Shown: positions 43,739 to 52,882, numbered from the stretch's first letter. The stretch: DNA of 64,000 bases from CAZCJU01 sp964562175 (GCA_964562175.1 CAZLRV010000005.1:41855-105854), one strand, 5' to 3'. Translations and numbers: made by a program. Notes: a model not told the origin generated them from the letters alone.

Positions 43739-46555
43739 TTATTTGCAAGCGTTTATAGCGGCAATGAACTGTGTAAGGTCGTTCGCATCTGCCACGTTGT
43801 TGTTTGTAAGGTCAAGTGCTATGGGGTAATCTACGGCTACGCCGCAATTTATGTACGCATCGCCCATGAGCATATCCTTGATCGTGCAGAGACCGTCACC
43901 GTCAAGGTCACCGATAACTATTATTACAACGGTATCAACAATTGACGTGCCGTCGTAACGGAGAACCTTGCAGCCTGTTCCGACATAACCGGTAACTTCT
44001 TTGCCGTTCTTGTCAACTACCTTGCATTCCTCTTCAAAGAGTCCTGCAACGTTTGCGGCGGTCATACGGTAATCTACGCCTTTTGTGAATGCGTAAGAAC
44101 CGGAACGGTCAATGGATATACCGGAGTCAGCCTTGGGTGTGAGCATAAGCTCCTCAGCACCGGGAAGAACGGTTATCGTTCTCGTACCGATATCTCTGTA
44201 CTTGCCGTTGGTAAGCACCGCACGTGTGGTTATGGTGTGCTCGCCTACGGTAAGAGTTGAAGAATCGTAATTTACAGCATATGCGTGTGTTACACTGCTG
44301 TCGGCAATGTAGGTGGGATATACCTTCATAACGTCTGCACGAACCACTATGGGAAGGTCAACAGGCTCACCCTTGTCAATTATAAGTTCATACTTGGTTA
44401 CTCCTACATTGGAGATACCCCAACCCTTTATAAGGAACGTCTCGCCGCGTCTTACGGAGAATGCCTCAACGGGATCGTCATAGCTGGAATGGAACTCGGT
44501 AGCGGCTGTAATCGTTATGGTAACGCTCTTGTCAACGGAATCGTTATCGGTATCCTTGAAGAGAACTACCTTGTATGTACCGGCTGCCATAGTTCTTGTT
44601 GTTGACTTTGTACCCTCAAAGAGGTTTACATCAACGCCGCTGTTTGAGCCTACCTTGAATGAATAGAAAGGAGATGCGGTAGATATTGTATCGGTCGAGA
44701 GGAACAAGCCAACCCAAGCGTTGGGGTTCTTACTTGTTGCGGTAACAACGATACCGTCGCCAAGCTCATATGTTGTGTTGTTTGTTGCGATCGAGGTGTT
44801 GGGGTCACGAACCACAACGCCTGCCGTACCTACTGAGAACTTCTCGCCCGATACGGGGTAAGCGTAAATGTAAAGTAAGTGAGAACCGATAGACAGACCT
44901 GCTGTGGAAACATTGTCATCAAAGCCCTGAAGTGACTTGCAGGATTCAGCGTAGGCAGGATATACTTTAAGAACATCGGCTCTTGCGGCAGCGGCAAGCT
45001 CTTTTTCTGTACCGCCGTCAAAGCAGTATGTGAATTTGGAGATGCCGGAATCGTGAAGTCCCCAGCCTCTGACAAGCACAGTTGAGCCTTCGTTGGCATA
45101 TGTCGTTTCCTTGGGAGTGTCAAGGGTTGCGAGGTTTGCATTGGTAAGTGTTATATTTATCGAAGCTTCCTGAATGTAACCTGAGTCAACGAAAAGAATG
45201 AGCTTGTAGGAGCCGGGTGTTATATCGCCGCGGCTGTTCTTCTTGCCGCTTGCGATAAGATCAAAGGTAGCTTCGTTAGCGCCCATCTCGTACCAGAGGT
45301 AGGATGCAACATTGCCGGGAACATCGGTTGCGGCAAACAGACCTACCCAAGCCTTTGCGTGATCGCCCTTTGCGGTTATCATCAGGCTGTCATTTACGGC
45401 GTACTTTGTTTTAGTGCTGTCAACAAGCTTCATGTAAGTCGTGCCGGTTTTGGGAAGAACGTAAAGTGTAAGAGTACCTACCGTAAATACCTCGCTCTTC
45501 TTCGATACACCTCTTATCTGAATAGTGTGTGTACCGGAGGTAATGCCGGAGAGAGATACTTCTTTATTAAATGCGTTTACCGCAGTTCCGACACAGTTGG
45601 GATATTGTGCCTTTGTTGCGTTTTCAACGTCGGTACGATACTGACCGTCAAGAACGCCCCAGTTTGTATTGTCAAGATTCCACTCGAAGTGGTCAACACC
45701 GTTTGTGTGAACGCCCCAACCTCTGAGTACGAAGGTATCATCCTTTGTACCGCCGTTGTTGGCACCCTTTCTGACGGTCTTGCTGTTTGTTACGGCTGCA
45801 TTCTGCTTGGAAACGGAGCCGGCATCACCGGTATCGATAGTGCTTATGTAATTGGAGGTTGCAACCGTATCACCGCTGGTGTAAGCGGGCTTACATATGT
45901 AAACTATGTAAGTATTCGATATTGAATACGACTTTGCGGCAACCGCACCGCCGTTTGTGGATATCGTAGCCGAGGAGGTGTTACCCTCGATCGTGTATAC
46001 GGTCGAGCCGGAGTAGCTTGTAACGATACCGATATGGTTCGTTATGTTCTGGTTACGAGCGGACTTAAAGTAGATTATATCGCCCGCCTTGGGAGTGTAG
46101 CCGCCGGAGGCAACTGTTGCACGGGAATATGCCTGACCCTTGTTCTTGAACCAGTTAAGACCCGTGGGTGTGTAGGAATGGGAGGGAACTATCGAGGTAG
46201 GTATTTGCGCAACATTCGCACACCATGAAACGAACATAGCGCACCACATATCCTGCAATCCGTACCAACGTCCGTACTCGGTGTAGTTATTGTTACCTCT
46301 CACCGTACCGGAAAGCTGTGACGAGCTTCCGCCCTCTTGGTAGCCTACCTGCGATTTTGCAACATTTACGATGTCAACACGTTGATTGCCCGTTAAATTA
46401 ACGGCAACAAGCTGTGAATAATACTTTCCGCTTTTATATGACGATGATCCATTATATGTCAGAGCCGTTGTCTGAACGGGTATCATGGGTACGATCATCA
46501 TAATTGCGAGCATTACGGCAAGAAGCTTCTTGCCGAACACATGACCGGATTTCAT
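43739..46555 (-). CDS. Secreted CHAP-domain protein with GWG and AWVGLF modules and a dockerin
   Basis: 938 residues from the ATG at 46555 (GGCGGAG eight bases upstream; the 18-residue extension has no site). A signal peptide ends near residue 31. The CHAP domain (about 55-225) has Cys105 in DMWCAMFVSW and His174 in TNHIGIV, suggesting a peptidoglycan amidase/endopeptidase. Then come alternating modules: GWG type at ~272-366, 492-585 and 702-797 (VLRGWGVH, LVRGWGLH, LIKGWGIS), and AWVGLF type at ~385-480 and 592-685. A dockerin-like end has two calcium loops (GDLDGDGLCTIKD; LDLTNNNVADAND). The modules are not known to me. It has a strong promoter of its own. Confidence 0.78.
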   Translation of the reverse strand: MKSGHVFGKKLLAVMLAIMMIVPMIPVQTTALTYNGSSSYKSGKYYSQLVAVNLTGNQRVDIVNVAKSQVGYQEGGSSSQLSGTVRGNNNYTEYGRWYGLQDMWCAMFVSWCANVAQIPTSIVPSHSYTPTGLNWFKNKGQAYSRATVASGGYTPKAGDIIYFKSARNQNITNHIGIVTSYSGSTVYTIEGNTSSATISTNGGAVAAKSYSISNTYIVYICKPAYTSGDTVATSNYISTIDTGDAGSVSKQNAAVTNSKTVRKGANNGGTKDDTFVLRGWGVHTNGVDHFEWNLDNTNWGVLDGQYRTDVENATKAQYPNCVGTAVNAFNKEVSLSGITSGTHTIQIRGVSKKSEVFTVGTLTLYVLPKTGTTYMKLVDSTKTKYAVNDSLMITAKGDHAKAWVGLFAATDVPGNVASYLWYEMGANEATFDLIASGKKNSRGDITPGSYKLILFVDSGYIQEASINITLTNANLATLDTPKETTYANEGSTVLVRGWGLHDSGISKFTYCFDGGTEKELAAAARADVLKVYPAYAESCKSLQGFDDNVSTAGLSIGSHLLYIYAYPVSGEKFSVGTAGVVVRDPNTSIATNNTTYELGDGIVVTATSKNPNAWVGLFLSTDTISTASPFYSFKVGSNSGVDVNLFEGTKSTTRTMAAGTYKVVLFKDTDNDSVDKSVTITITAATEFHSSYDDPVEAFSVRRGETFLIKGWGISNVGVTKYELIIDKGEPVDLPIVVRADVMKVYPTYIADSSVTHAYAVNYDSSTLTVGEHTITTRAVLTNGKYRDIGTRTITVLPGAEELMLTPKADSGISIDRSGSYAFTKGVDYRMTAANVAGLFEEECKVVDKNGKEVTGYVGTGCKVLRYDGTSIVDTVVIIVIGDLDGDGLCTIKDMLMGDAYINCGVAVDYPIALDLTNNNVADANDLTQFIAAINACK

Positions 46556-46626
46556 AAATAATCTCCGCCTTTCAAATAATTTTCCGCTTTGCATAGAACC
46601 ACAAAGCAAAATTTTCGTTCAGATAT

Positions 46627-46655
46627 ATTATAGCACAACATTTTTAAGTTGTCAA
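46627..46655 (-). promoter_or_regulatory. Consensus promoter of the CHAP-dockerin gene
   Basis: On the minus strand TTGACA, a 17-base spacer, TATAAT: both hexamers perfect. It is 70-100 bases before the start codon, predicting strong expression. The spacer contains the inverted arms ACAAC/GTTGT. Confidence 0.85.
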
Positions 46656-46723
46656 CAAAAAGCGAAAAATAATAGTAAACAAGAATTGAGGCTGAAAATT
46701 GTGCAAATATACCAAAAAACTAA

Positions 46724-47431
46724 CTAAGCGATAACATAACCGAAGCCCCTTACCGATTTAATTCGCAAGGGCAGCTCGGCATCGGAAAGCTTTTTCCTCA
46801 GATAAGTCACATAAACGTCGCAAACATTGCCCGTCGTATCATCCCCCCATACACGCCGAGTTAGCTCACTGCGCGATACGGGCGTGCCGAGGCTTTCATA
46901 CAAGACACAAAAAAGCTCATACTCGCGTGCGGTAAGTCGGCAGAGCCTGCCGTCGATCCCCACTGTATTATGCTCGCTGTCGAATATGATTTCTCCGCAT
47001 TTCTCGCCGACCTCGCTTGCCGCCTCGTCATGTGTGCAAACGACAAGAGAAAACAGCTCCGAGGCATATTCCGCAAGCAAAAACGGAGCCTGAAAGTAGT
47101 GTTTGAGATGCGGATATGTCTTGCTGTCAAGAGTGCATCTGTCCTTGCCGTACAGTATGGAGCAGATCCCGACTTTTTCAAAATTTGCCATAAGCTTAGT
47201 CAGATTTCTCTCGTCACGTCGAGACAAAAAATCACCGTCACCTATGAATATCGTCCTTTCGTCGGAAAGCTCGTTAAACAAAACATCATATATACCAGTC
47301 AAGCCCGATTTTTCGCCGGCGCACAATACACGTATGCGAACATCGTTTATATTTTCGCATACCTCAAGGCTCTCAAGCTCGAGCGTTCGCAAAAATCGCT
47401 CGTCCGAGCCGTATATAACTATATTTATCAA
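46724..47431 (-). CDS. OmpR/PhoB-type winged-helix regulator with degenerate receiver
   Basis: 235 residues from a TTG at 47431 (GGGTG seven bases upstream). Residues 148-235 are a clear winged helix: RLTARECELF-like RLTAREYELFCVLYE, SRSELTRRVWG, VTYLRKKL and VRGFGYVIA. Residues 1-125 have receiver-like size and a start like a receiver (INIVIYGSDERFLRTLEL), but the acceptor region reads YDVLFNEL with Asn where Asp is expected, so phosphorylation is doubtful. No histidine kinase is adjacent. It lies between the CHAP-dockerin gene and the GH78 gene, which are possible targets. Confidence 0.78.
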   Translation of the reverse strand: MINIVIYGSDERFLRTLELESLEVCENINDVRIRVLCAGEKSGLTGIYDVLFNELSDERTIFIGDGDFLSRRDERNLTKLMANFEKVGICSILYGKDRCTLDSKTYPHLKHYFQAPFLLAEYASELFSLVVCTHDEAASEVGEKCGEIIFDSEHNTVGIDGRLCRLTAREYELFCVLYESLGTPVSRSELTRRVWGDDTTGNVCDVYVTYLRKKLSDAELPLRIKSVRGFGYVIA

Positions 47432-47484
47432 TTTTATTCACCCGCTCTTATTATACATATTTTTTTGTTTTTGTCAATTGACTA

Positions 47485-47513
47485 TTGCATTTTTTGCTCG
47501 TATGTGGTAAAAT
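47485..47513 (+). promoter_or_regulatory. Promoter of the GH78 gene
   Basis: TTGCAT, 17 bases, TAAAAT with an extended TG one base upstream of the -10. A GCCGG/CCGGC hairpin follows in the leader near 47525-47539. Confidence 0.55.
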
Positions 47514-47581
47514 CATTTATGACAGCCGGTTGCACCGGCAAAGCTTCAGAAAATCAATAATAAACCGAAAGGAAAAATAAA

Positions 47582-49273
47582 ATGTATCTGAACGAAAAAT
47601 TTAATGCATACGCCGATTCGTTCGTCGATGAGCGTGTACGGCGCAGACTTCATCCGAAAAGAGTCGTTTTGACAAAGGGAAATGTTACGGGTGAGGACGT
47701 ATTGCTCAGACCTCATCCCGACCAGGTAACTCTGTTTGCGGGCGAGCCGTGTGCGTTGGTCAACGGTGAGGCGGGAGAGAATGCCGCAGTATTAGTCGAT
47801 TTCGGCATTGAACTCCACGGAAGTGTAAAGCTGATGGTGTACGGAGTTGACGGAGAAGGCGGGCGTGTGAACGCCATAGTGAGAACGGGCGAGAGCGTGA
47901 GCGAGGCTCTGACACCCCTCGGTGTAAACAATACCACAAACGACCACGCAACACGTGACAGAGTGATGAACATCGGCTTTATAAGCGTACACGAAACGAA
48001 CGAAAGCGGCTTCCGCTTCGCTTATGTTGAGTTGCTTGACAAAAACGCATCGCTCAGACTGATGGCGATTGATGCGACGGCGGTGTACAGAGATCTCGAT
48101 TATATCGGCAGCTTTGAGTGCGACGACGAGCGTGTAAACGAAATATGGCGCACTGCGGCTTACACGGTACACGTAAATATGCAAAATCTGCTTTGGGACG
48201 GCATCAAGCGTGACCGCCTTGTGTGGATAGGCGATATGCATACGGAGGTAATGACGATACTTTCGGTCTTCGGACAAAGCGATATAATACCACGCTCGCT
48301 CGATGCGGTACGCAACGAGACGCCGCTCGGTCAATGGATGAACGGCATATCGTCATATTCGCTTTGGTGGGTGCTTATCCAATACGAGTGGTATCTGTAT
48401 AAGGGCGATAAGGAATATTTGTCACAGCAAAGGGAATATCTTACATATTTGACACGCTTGTTGTTTGAAAAGGTAGACGAGTGCGGAGTGGAAAAGCTTG
48501 ACGGAATGCGTTTTCTCGATTGGCCGACAAGCGGCAATACCGAGGCTATACATTGCGGACTTCACGCACTGCTCAAGATGACCTTTGAAAAGGATGAGGT
48601 GCTTTTGAGAGTTCTGGGCGAGGATGAGCTTGCCGACAAATGCTCGGAGCTTACCGAAAAAATGAAGAAGCACATACCCGACACGGGCAACAACAAGCCT
48701 GCGGCGGCATTGCTCGCACTTTCGGGAATAGGTGATGCGGCAGAGCTTAACGAGAATGTCATAGCTCCGCTCGGTGCCAAGGGCTATTCGACCTTCTTCG
48801 GATATTACATACTTGCGGCAAAGCACATGGCGGGCGATGTTAAGGGTGCTGTTGAAGACATGAAAAAATATTGGGGCGGTATGCTCGACATGGGCGCAAC
48901 GACGTTCTGGGAGGATTTCGATATCGATTGGATGAAAAATGCATCAAGAATAGACGAACCGGTACCGGACGGCAAAGTCGATATACACGCAACCTACGGC
49001 GGCTACTGCTACAAGCAGTTCAGACACAGCCTGTGCCACGGTTGGTCCTCCGGCCCCGTACCGTTTGCCGCAAGGCATTTGCTCGGTGTCGAAATACTTG
49101 AGCCGGGCGGCGGATGCGTAAGAGTTAAGCCGGATATCGCCGACTTCAAATATATTAAGGGAAGCGTTCCCACGCCGCACGGTATCATAAAGGTTTACGC
49201 CGAAAGACGTGATAACGGCGAGGTATATACAAAGATCGATGTGCCGGACGGAATAAAGCTCGTTAATGATTGA
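47582..49273 (+). CDS. Alpha-L-rhamnosidase-type glycoside hydrolase (GH78-like)
   Basis: 563 residues. A beta-sandwich N-terminal part (to ~180) precedes an (alpha/alpha)6 barrel with the GH78 signature WDGIKRDRLVWIGDMHTE near residue 205, where Asp and Glu act in catalysis. ATTFWEDFD and HSLCHGWSSGP are further family marks. No signal peptide is present, so it should act on imported rhamnosides in the cytoplasm. It is short for GH78, lacking extra carbohydrate modules. No sugar transporter is near. AAAGGAAAAATAAA precedes the ATG. Confidence 0.8.
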   Translation: MYLNEKFNAYADSFVDERVRRRLHPKRVVLTKGNVTGEDVLLRPHPDQVTLFAGEPCALVNGEAGENAAVLVDFGIELHGSVKLMVYGVDGEGGRVNAIVRTGESVSEALTPLGVNNTTNDHATRDRVMNIGFISVHETNESGFRFAYVELLDKNASLRLMAIDATAVYRDLDYIGSFECDDERVNEIWRTAAYTVHVNMQNLLWDGIKRDRLVWIGDMHTEVMTILSVFGQSDIIPRSLDAVRNETPLGQWMNGISSYSLWWVLIQYEWYLYKGDKEYLSQQREYLTYLTRLLFEKVDECGVEKLDGMRFLDWPTSGNTEAIHCGLHALLKMTFEKDEVLLRVLGEDELADKCSELTEKMKKHIPDTGNNKPAAALLALSGIGDAAELNENVIAPLGAKGYSTFFGYYILAAKHMAGDVKGAVEDMKKYWGGMLDMGATTFWEDFDIDWMKNASRIDEPVPDGKVDIHATYGGYCYKQFRHSLCHGWSSGPVPFAARHLLGVEILEPGGGCVRVKPDIADFKYIKGSVPTPHGIIKVYAERRDNGEVYTKIDVPDGIKLVND

Positions 49274-49285
49274 GGGGGAATGAAA

Positions 49286-49822
49286 ATGGCTGATATGCTC
49301 GTTAAGCTGTATGAGCTTGAGGACTGCCCCGAGCTTTATGCAACGCTTAAAGTCGAGGGAATACATATCGCAAGATGCTTGTCACCCGATAAGCATAAGG
49401 TCATAAATTATATAAAAGAGAACTTTTCCGAGGGCTGGGGCAGTGAATGCGAGGCGGCGTTTGCTCACCCCACGCCGACGATATTTATAGCGGTAAAGGA
49501 CAAAAAGGTGATAGGCTTTGCCGCATATGAGGCGACGGCGAAAAACTTTTTCGGTCCGACGGGCGTAAGTGCGGAGTTTCGCAAAAAGGGCATAGGACGT
49601 GCGCTTATGCTCAAATGCCTGCTCTCAATGCGTGAGGAGGGCTACGGCTATGCAATAATCGGTTGGATAGCAAAATCGGCACAGCATTTCTACGAAACGT
49701 ATGCCGGAGCTACCATAATAGAGGATTCACACCCCGGAGTGTACAGCCGTCTTATAAATGTCGTGGGCGAGGTCGAGAACAAAAAGATATCGCCCAAGGC
49801 TGTGCAGACCGAAACAAAATAA
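49286..49822 (+). CDS. GNAT family N-acetyltransferase
   Basis: 178 residues from the ATG at 49286; an ATG two codons earlier stands only 2 bases from GGGGG, whereas 49286 has proper spacing. The acetyl-CoA motif A is GVSAEFRKKGIGRAL, preceded by a beta strand VIGFAAYEATAKNFFGP. The acceptor is unknown. It follows the GH78 gene by 12 bases, probably in the same transcript, and is closed by a terminator. Confidence 0.82.
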   Translation: MADMLVKLYELEDCPELYATLKVEGIHIARCLSPDKHKVINYIKENFSEGWGSECEAAFAHPTPTIFIAVKDKKVIGFAAYEATAKNFFGPTGVSAEFRKKGIGRALMLKCLLSMREEGYGYAIIGWIAKSAQHFYETYAGATIIEDSHPGVYSRLINVVGEVENKKISPKAVQTETK

Positions 49823-49829
49823 TTATCAT

Positions 49830-49864
49830 AAGCAAGCTCGTTTAATAACGGGCTTGCTTTTTGT
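49830..49864 (+). terminator. Terminator after the GNAT gene
   Basis: AAGCAAGCTCGTT, loop TAAT, AACGGGCTTGCTTTTT: 13 pairs with one wobble and a T run, separating this unit from the sporulation genes. Confidence 0.88.
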
Positions 49865-49880
49865 CGAAAGCTCCGTTCTT

Positions 49881-49908
49881 CACCTCGGTGCGGCGTATGC
49901 ATATAATA
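49881..49908 (+). promoter_or_regulatory. Candidate sigma-K-type promoter of dpaAB
   Basis: CACC, 15 bases, CATATAATA fits the mother-cell sigma-K pattern (AC core, CATAnnnTA). In Bacillus the same genes use sigma-K. The distance to the ribosome-binding site (GGAGG at 49914) is very short, which weakens the call. Confidence 0.35.
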
Positions 49909-49926
49909 ATACGGGAGGTGATGACC

Positions 49927-50814
49927 TTGAACGAACAAAAAATGAAGCTGGCTGTAATAGGGGGCGATCTGCGACAGCTTACACTTGCACGGCTTCTTGC
50001 TTCCGACGGCTACGAGGTCGCACTGTACGGCTTCGATAATTGCTCAACGCCGTGCGGCGATGCCGTCAAATGTATGTACCATACCGATGCGCTGAAAAAG
50101 GCATCGGTCGTAATATTGCCCGTACCGTATTCAAAGGATAAATGCAAGATAAACGCTCCGTTTACAAAAAACGAGCTTAGAATAGATGAGCTTTTCGAAT
50201 CCTTTGACGGCTCCGTTACGGTCTTTGCCGGACTTGCTGACCAAGCACTTGCGGAGAGGGCGAAAGAGAAGAAAATAAATTTGATAGACTATATGAAAAG
50301 CGAGGAGCTGAACATTCTCAACGCCGTACCGTGTGCCGAGGGGGCGATAGAGCTGTCACTGTCCGCTATGCTGACGACATTGCACTCGTCCTCGGCACTT
50401 GTTATCGGCTACGGGCGAATAGGCAAGGTGTTGAGCCGAATGCTTGACGGCATGGGAGCTTATGTGACTGTCGCCGCACGCTCCTCGGAGGCGGCGACAT
50501 GGATAAGCGTTTGCGGCTATGAGCATATCGAAATAGAGGAAACAGAGAAGAATATTCATCGGTATGATGTTATATACAATACAGTGCCGCATCGTATCAT
50601 AACGCCCGCAATGCTCAAATGTGTAAAGGAGGGCGTTGTGATAATAGATCTGGCATCCGAGCCGGGAGGTATAGATACGGAATATGCAAAAAGCCTCGGA
50701 ATAAACGCGATACACGCTCTGTCACTGCCGGGCAAGACCGCACCCGTTACATCGGGTAAGATGATAAAGGAATGCATCTGCCGCATGATGAAAAAAAGAG
50801 GTATAACTGAGTGA
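49927..50814 (+). CDS. dpaA: Dipicolinate synthase subunit A
   Basis: 295 residues from a TTG at 49927, placed 8 bases after GGAGG; an ATG at 49921 is too close to that site. The sequence is that of SpoVFA: LAVIGGDLRQLTLARLLASDGYEV at the N-terminus, a Rossmann loop VIGYGRIGKVLSRML near the middle and IDLASEPGGIDTEYA. With subunit B it makes dipicolinic acid in the mother cell from the lysine-pathway intermediate. The next gene overlaps by 4 bases. Confidence 0.92.
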   Translation: MNEQKMKLAVIGGDLRQLTLARLLASDGYEVALYGFDNCSTPCGDAVKCMYHTDALKKASVVILPVPYSKDKCKINAPFTKNELRIDELFESFDGSVTVFAGLADQALAERAKEKKINLIDYMKSEELNILNAVPCAEGAIELSLSAMLTTLHSSSALVIGYGRIGKVLSRMLDGMGAYVTVAARSSEAATWISVCGYEHIEIEETEKNIHRYDVIYNTVPHRIITPAMLKCVKEGVVIIDLASEPGGIDTEYAKSLGINAIHALSLPGKTAPVTSGKMIKECICRMMKKRGITE

Positions 50815-51374
50815 AGAGAATAGGCTACGCCATGTGCGGCTCGTTTTGCACTCACCGACACAGCCTTGTACAGCTTGAGGGACTTGCGCAAAAATATGAG
50901 ATATACCCGATAATAAGCGAACGAGTGGAAAATACTTCAACACGGTTCGGAGAAAGTGCGGAGCTGATAAAGCGTCTTGAGGAAATATGTTCTCACGGCG
51001 TTATCTCCTCCGTAAAGGAAGCGGAGAGATTCGGTCCCGACCCGCTTGACGCACTTGTCATATCGCCCTGCAGCGGAAACACGCTTGCGAAAATAGCGCA
51101 CGGTATCACGGACTCGTCCGTGACGATGGCGGCTAAAGCAAGTGTAAGATGTGACCGTCCCGTGCTTATCGCACTTGCAAGCAACGATGCACTCGGTGCA
51201 AATCTTTGCAATATCGGCACGCTGTTTAACAGAAAAAACTTTTATTTTGTTCCGCTTCGTGCCGACGATACGGAGAAAAAGCCGTATTCGCTCATATGTG
51301 ACTTTTCACGTCTTGATATTTGCCTTGAAAACGCACTTTCGGGTAAGCAGGTATTGCCGCTGTTTTGTCAATGA
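50811..51374 (+). CDS. dpaB: Dipicolinate synthase subunit B
   Basis: 187 residues from a GTG that overlaps the dpaA stop (GTGA). It is a flavoprotein-like fold: IGYAMCGSFCTHRH at the N-terminus, ISPCSGNTLAKIAHGITDSSVTMAAKA and the closing RPVLIALASNDALG. Forms the complex with subunit A. The stop lies 4 bases from the stop of fruK on the other strand. Confidence 0.92.
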   Translation: MKRIGYAMCGSFCTHRHSLVQLEGLAQKYEIYPIISERVENTSTRFGESAELIKRLEEICSHGVISSVKEAERFGPDPLDALVISPCSGNTLAKIAHGITDSSVTMAAKASVRCDRPVLIALASNDALGANLCNIGTLFNRKNFYFVPLRADDTEKKPYSLICDFSRLDICLENALSGKQVLPLFCQ

Positions 51375-51378
51375 ACAC

Positions 51379-52296
51379 TCACAGCCGACAGACCTTTGTC
51401 ATTGACAGATATTTTTTGTAAAGCTCGACATCGAAAAAATCATTTCCGCAGGCTCGGCACGTGCCGGCGGCGACGGCGTGGTGCAATATATCCTCGGCAG
51501 ATCGGTGCTTCAATATCGCATCCGCAACACCGGCTACCGAGCAATCGCCCGAGCCGACGGTATTCGGATCCGGTACACTGTCGGGTACGGCGGCACGGTA
51601 CGCACCTGCACTTGAAAAGAGGAATGCGCCGTTGCCGCCGCACGATACGAGAACGGAGGCTGCTCCGAGTCGGAGCAAGCTTCCCGCTCCTTTTTTTATT
51701 CCCTCAATATCACAGCCAAAGCCGAAAAGCTCATTAAGCTCATGCACATTCGGCTTGACGAGATCCGCACCGCATTTGCAGGCGGTGAGCAGCTCATCCC
51801 CCGACGTATCGGCTATCACATATGCTCCATGCTCCTTCGCTCTGCGTACAAGCACACCGTAAACACTGCCTTTGTCATATTTCGGGCTTGAGCCGGAGAT
51901 AATAACGATATCGCCGACATTTACTCTGTTCAGCTTTTCGCAAAGCGTATCAAGTATATCATCGTCAATATGTCTCCCCGAAGAATTGAATTCGCTCACA
52001 CGCCCCGACGAGGACAGCTTTACGTTTATTCTGACCGAGCCGACCGGGTCGGGGACAAACTCATGCTCAATACCCAAGCCCGAGAGCAGGGAATAAAACA
52101 TTTGCGCTCCGCTCTCACCGAGAATGCCGAGTGCCTTGCTATCATGCCCCATGGCAAGCAGGGCACGGCTCACGTTTATTCCCTTGCCGCCCGGCTGAAG
52201 GCTCTCTTTGACCGAGCGATTTACCTCACCGAGACGTATATTTTCGATATTCATGTAAAGATCTATGCACGGATTCGGTGTTACGGTATATATCAT
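51379..52296 (-). CDS. fruK: 1-phosphofructokinase-type sugar kinase (PfkB family)
   Basis: 305 residues. PfkB landmarks: TPNPCIDLYM, GGKGINVSRAL and the ATP/catalytic site TVGSGDCSVAG, where the Asp is kept although GAGDS is more usual. The N-terminus fits 1-phosphofructokinase or tagatose-6-phosphate kinase. No fruA PTS gene or DeoR-type regulator lies beside it, unlike the usual fru operon. AAAGGAG lies 9 bases before the ATG. Single gene between the sporulation loci. Confidence 0.85.
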   Translation of the reverse strand: MIYTVTPNPCIDLYMNIENIRLGEVNRSVKESLQPGGKGINVSRALLAMGHDSKALGILGESGAQMFYSLLSGLGIEHEFVPDPVGSVRINVKLSSSGRVSEFNSSGRHIDDDILDTLCEKLNRVNVGDIVIISGSSPKYDKGSVYGVLVRRAKEHGAYVIADTSGDELLTACKCGADLVKPNVHELNELFGFGCDIEGIKKGAGSLLRLGAASVLVSCGGNGAFLFSSAGAYRAAVPDSVPDPNTVGSGDCSVAGVADAILKHRSAEDILHHAVAAGTCRACGNDFFDVELYKKYLSMTKVCRL

Positions 52297-52360
52297 AATA
52301 AAACTCCTTTAATAAAAAACGAAATTTCGGGAAAAATAAAATAAAAATGCGAGGTATGCT

Positions 52361-52810
52361 ATGATAAAGGATAAGAAAATATATAAAAAATACGTTGACG
52401 GAATTACACCGCGCTCACCTATCGGGAAAAACTGCCTTACGGCTTTCTTGTTCGGCGGCGGTATTTGCTGTATCGGCGAGGGGCTTTTGCGACTGTATGT
52501 TGCACTCGGCTTAAGTGCCGAGGATGCACCGTCAATGGTTTCGGCTACGCTGATATTTATCGCTTCACTGCTTACGGGGCTTGGCGTGTTTGACAATATC
52601 GCAAAGCTTGCCGGTGCGGGAACGCTCGTGCCGATAACGGGCTTTTCAAATGCCGTCACCGCACAGGCGATAGACGCAAAGGGCGAGGGCTTTGTATTGG
52701 GCGTTGCGGTGAATATGTTCAAAACAGCCGGACCCGTTATAGTTTACGGCACCTCGGCAAGCGTTATATACGGCGTGATATATTATTTGATAAAAATCTT
52801 TGCCCGATAA
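52361..52810 (+). CDS. spoVAC: Stage V sporulation protein AC
   Basis: 149 residues, three or four membrane helices. Clear matches are LTAFLFGGGICCIGEG, NIAKLAGAGTLVPITGFSNAVTA and KGEGFVLGVAVNMFKTAGPVIVYG. SpoVAC is the mechanosensitive channel unit that moves dipicolinic acid into and out of the spore core. It normally travels with spoVAD and spoVAE, but here it stands alone. A CATAATA box upstream is compatible with a forespore promoter but weak. Confidence 0.9.
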   Translation: MIKDKKIYKKYVDGITPRSPIGKNCLTAFLFGGGICCIGEGLLRLYVALGLSAEDAPSMVSATLIFIASLLTGLGVFDNIAKLAGAGTLVPITGFSNAVTAQAIDAKGEGFVLGVAVNMFKTAGPVIVYGTSASVIYGVIYYLIKIFAR

Positions 52811-52822
52811 GCGGCAAAATGC

Positions 52823-52851
52823 TTGACAAAGAACGGAAAAGGGTATATAAT
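52823..52851 (+). promoter_or_regulatory. Consensus sigma-A promoter of the isomerase gene
   Basis: TTGACA, 17 bases, TATAAT: perfect hexamers right after spoVAC, 31 bases before the next ATG. It separates the isomerase gene from sporulation control. Confidence 0.85.
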
Positions 52852-52882
52852 AAGTAAAAAATATTATATGCGGAGGCTTATA

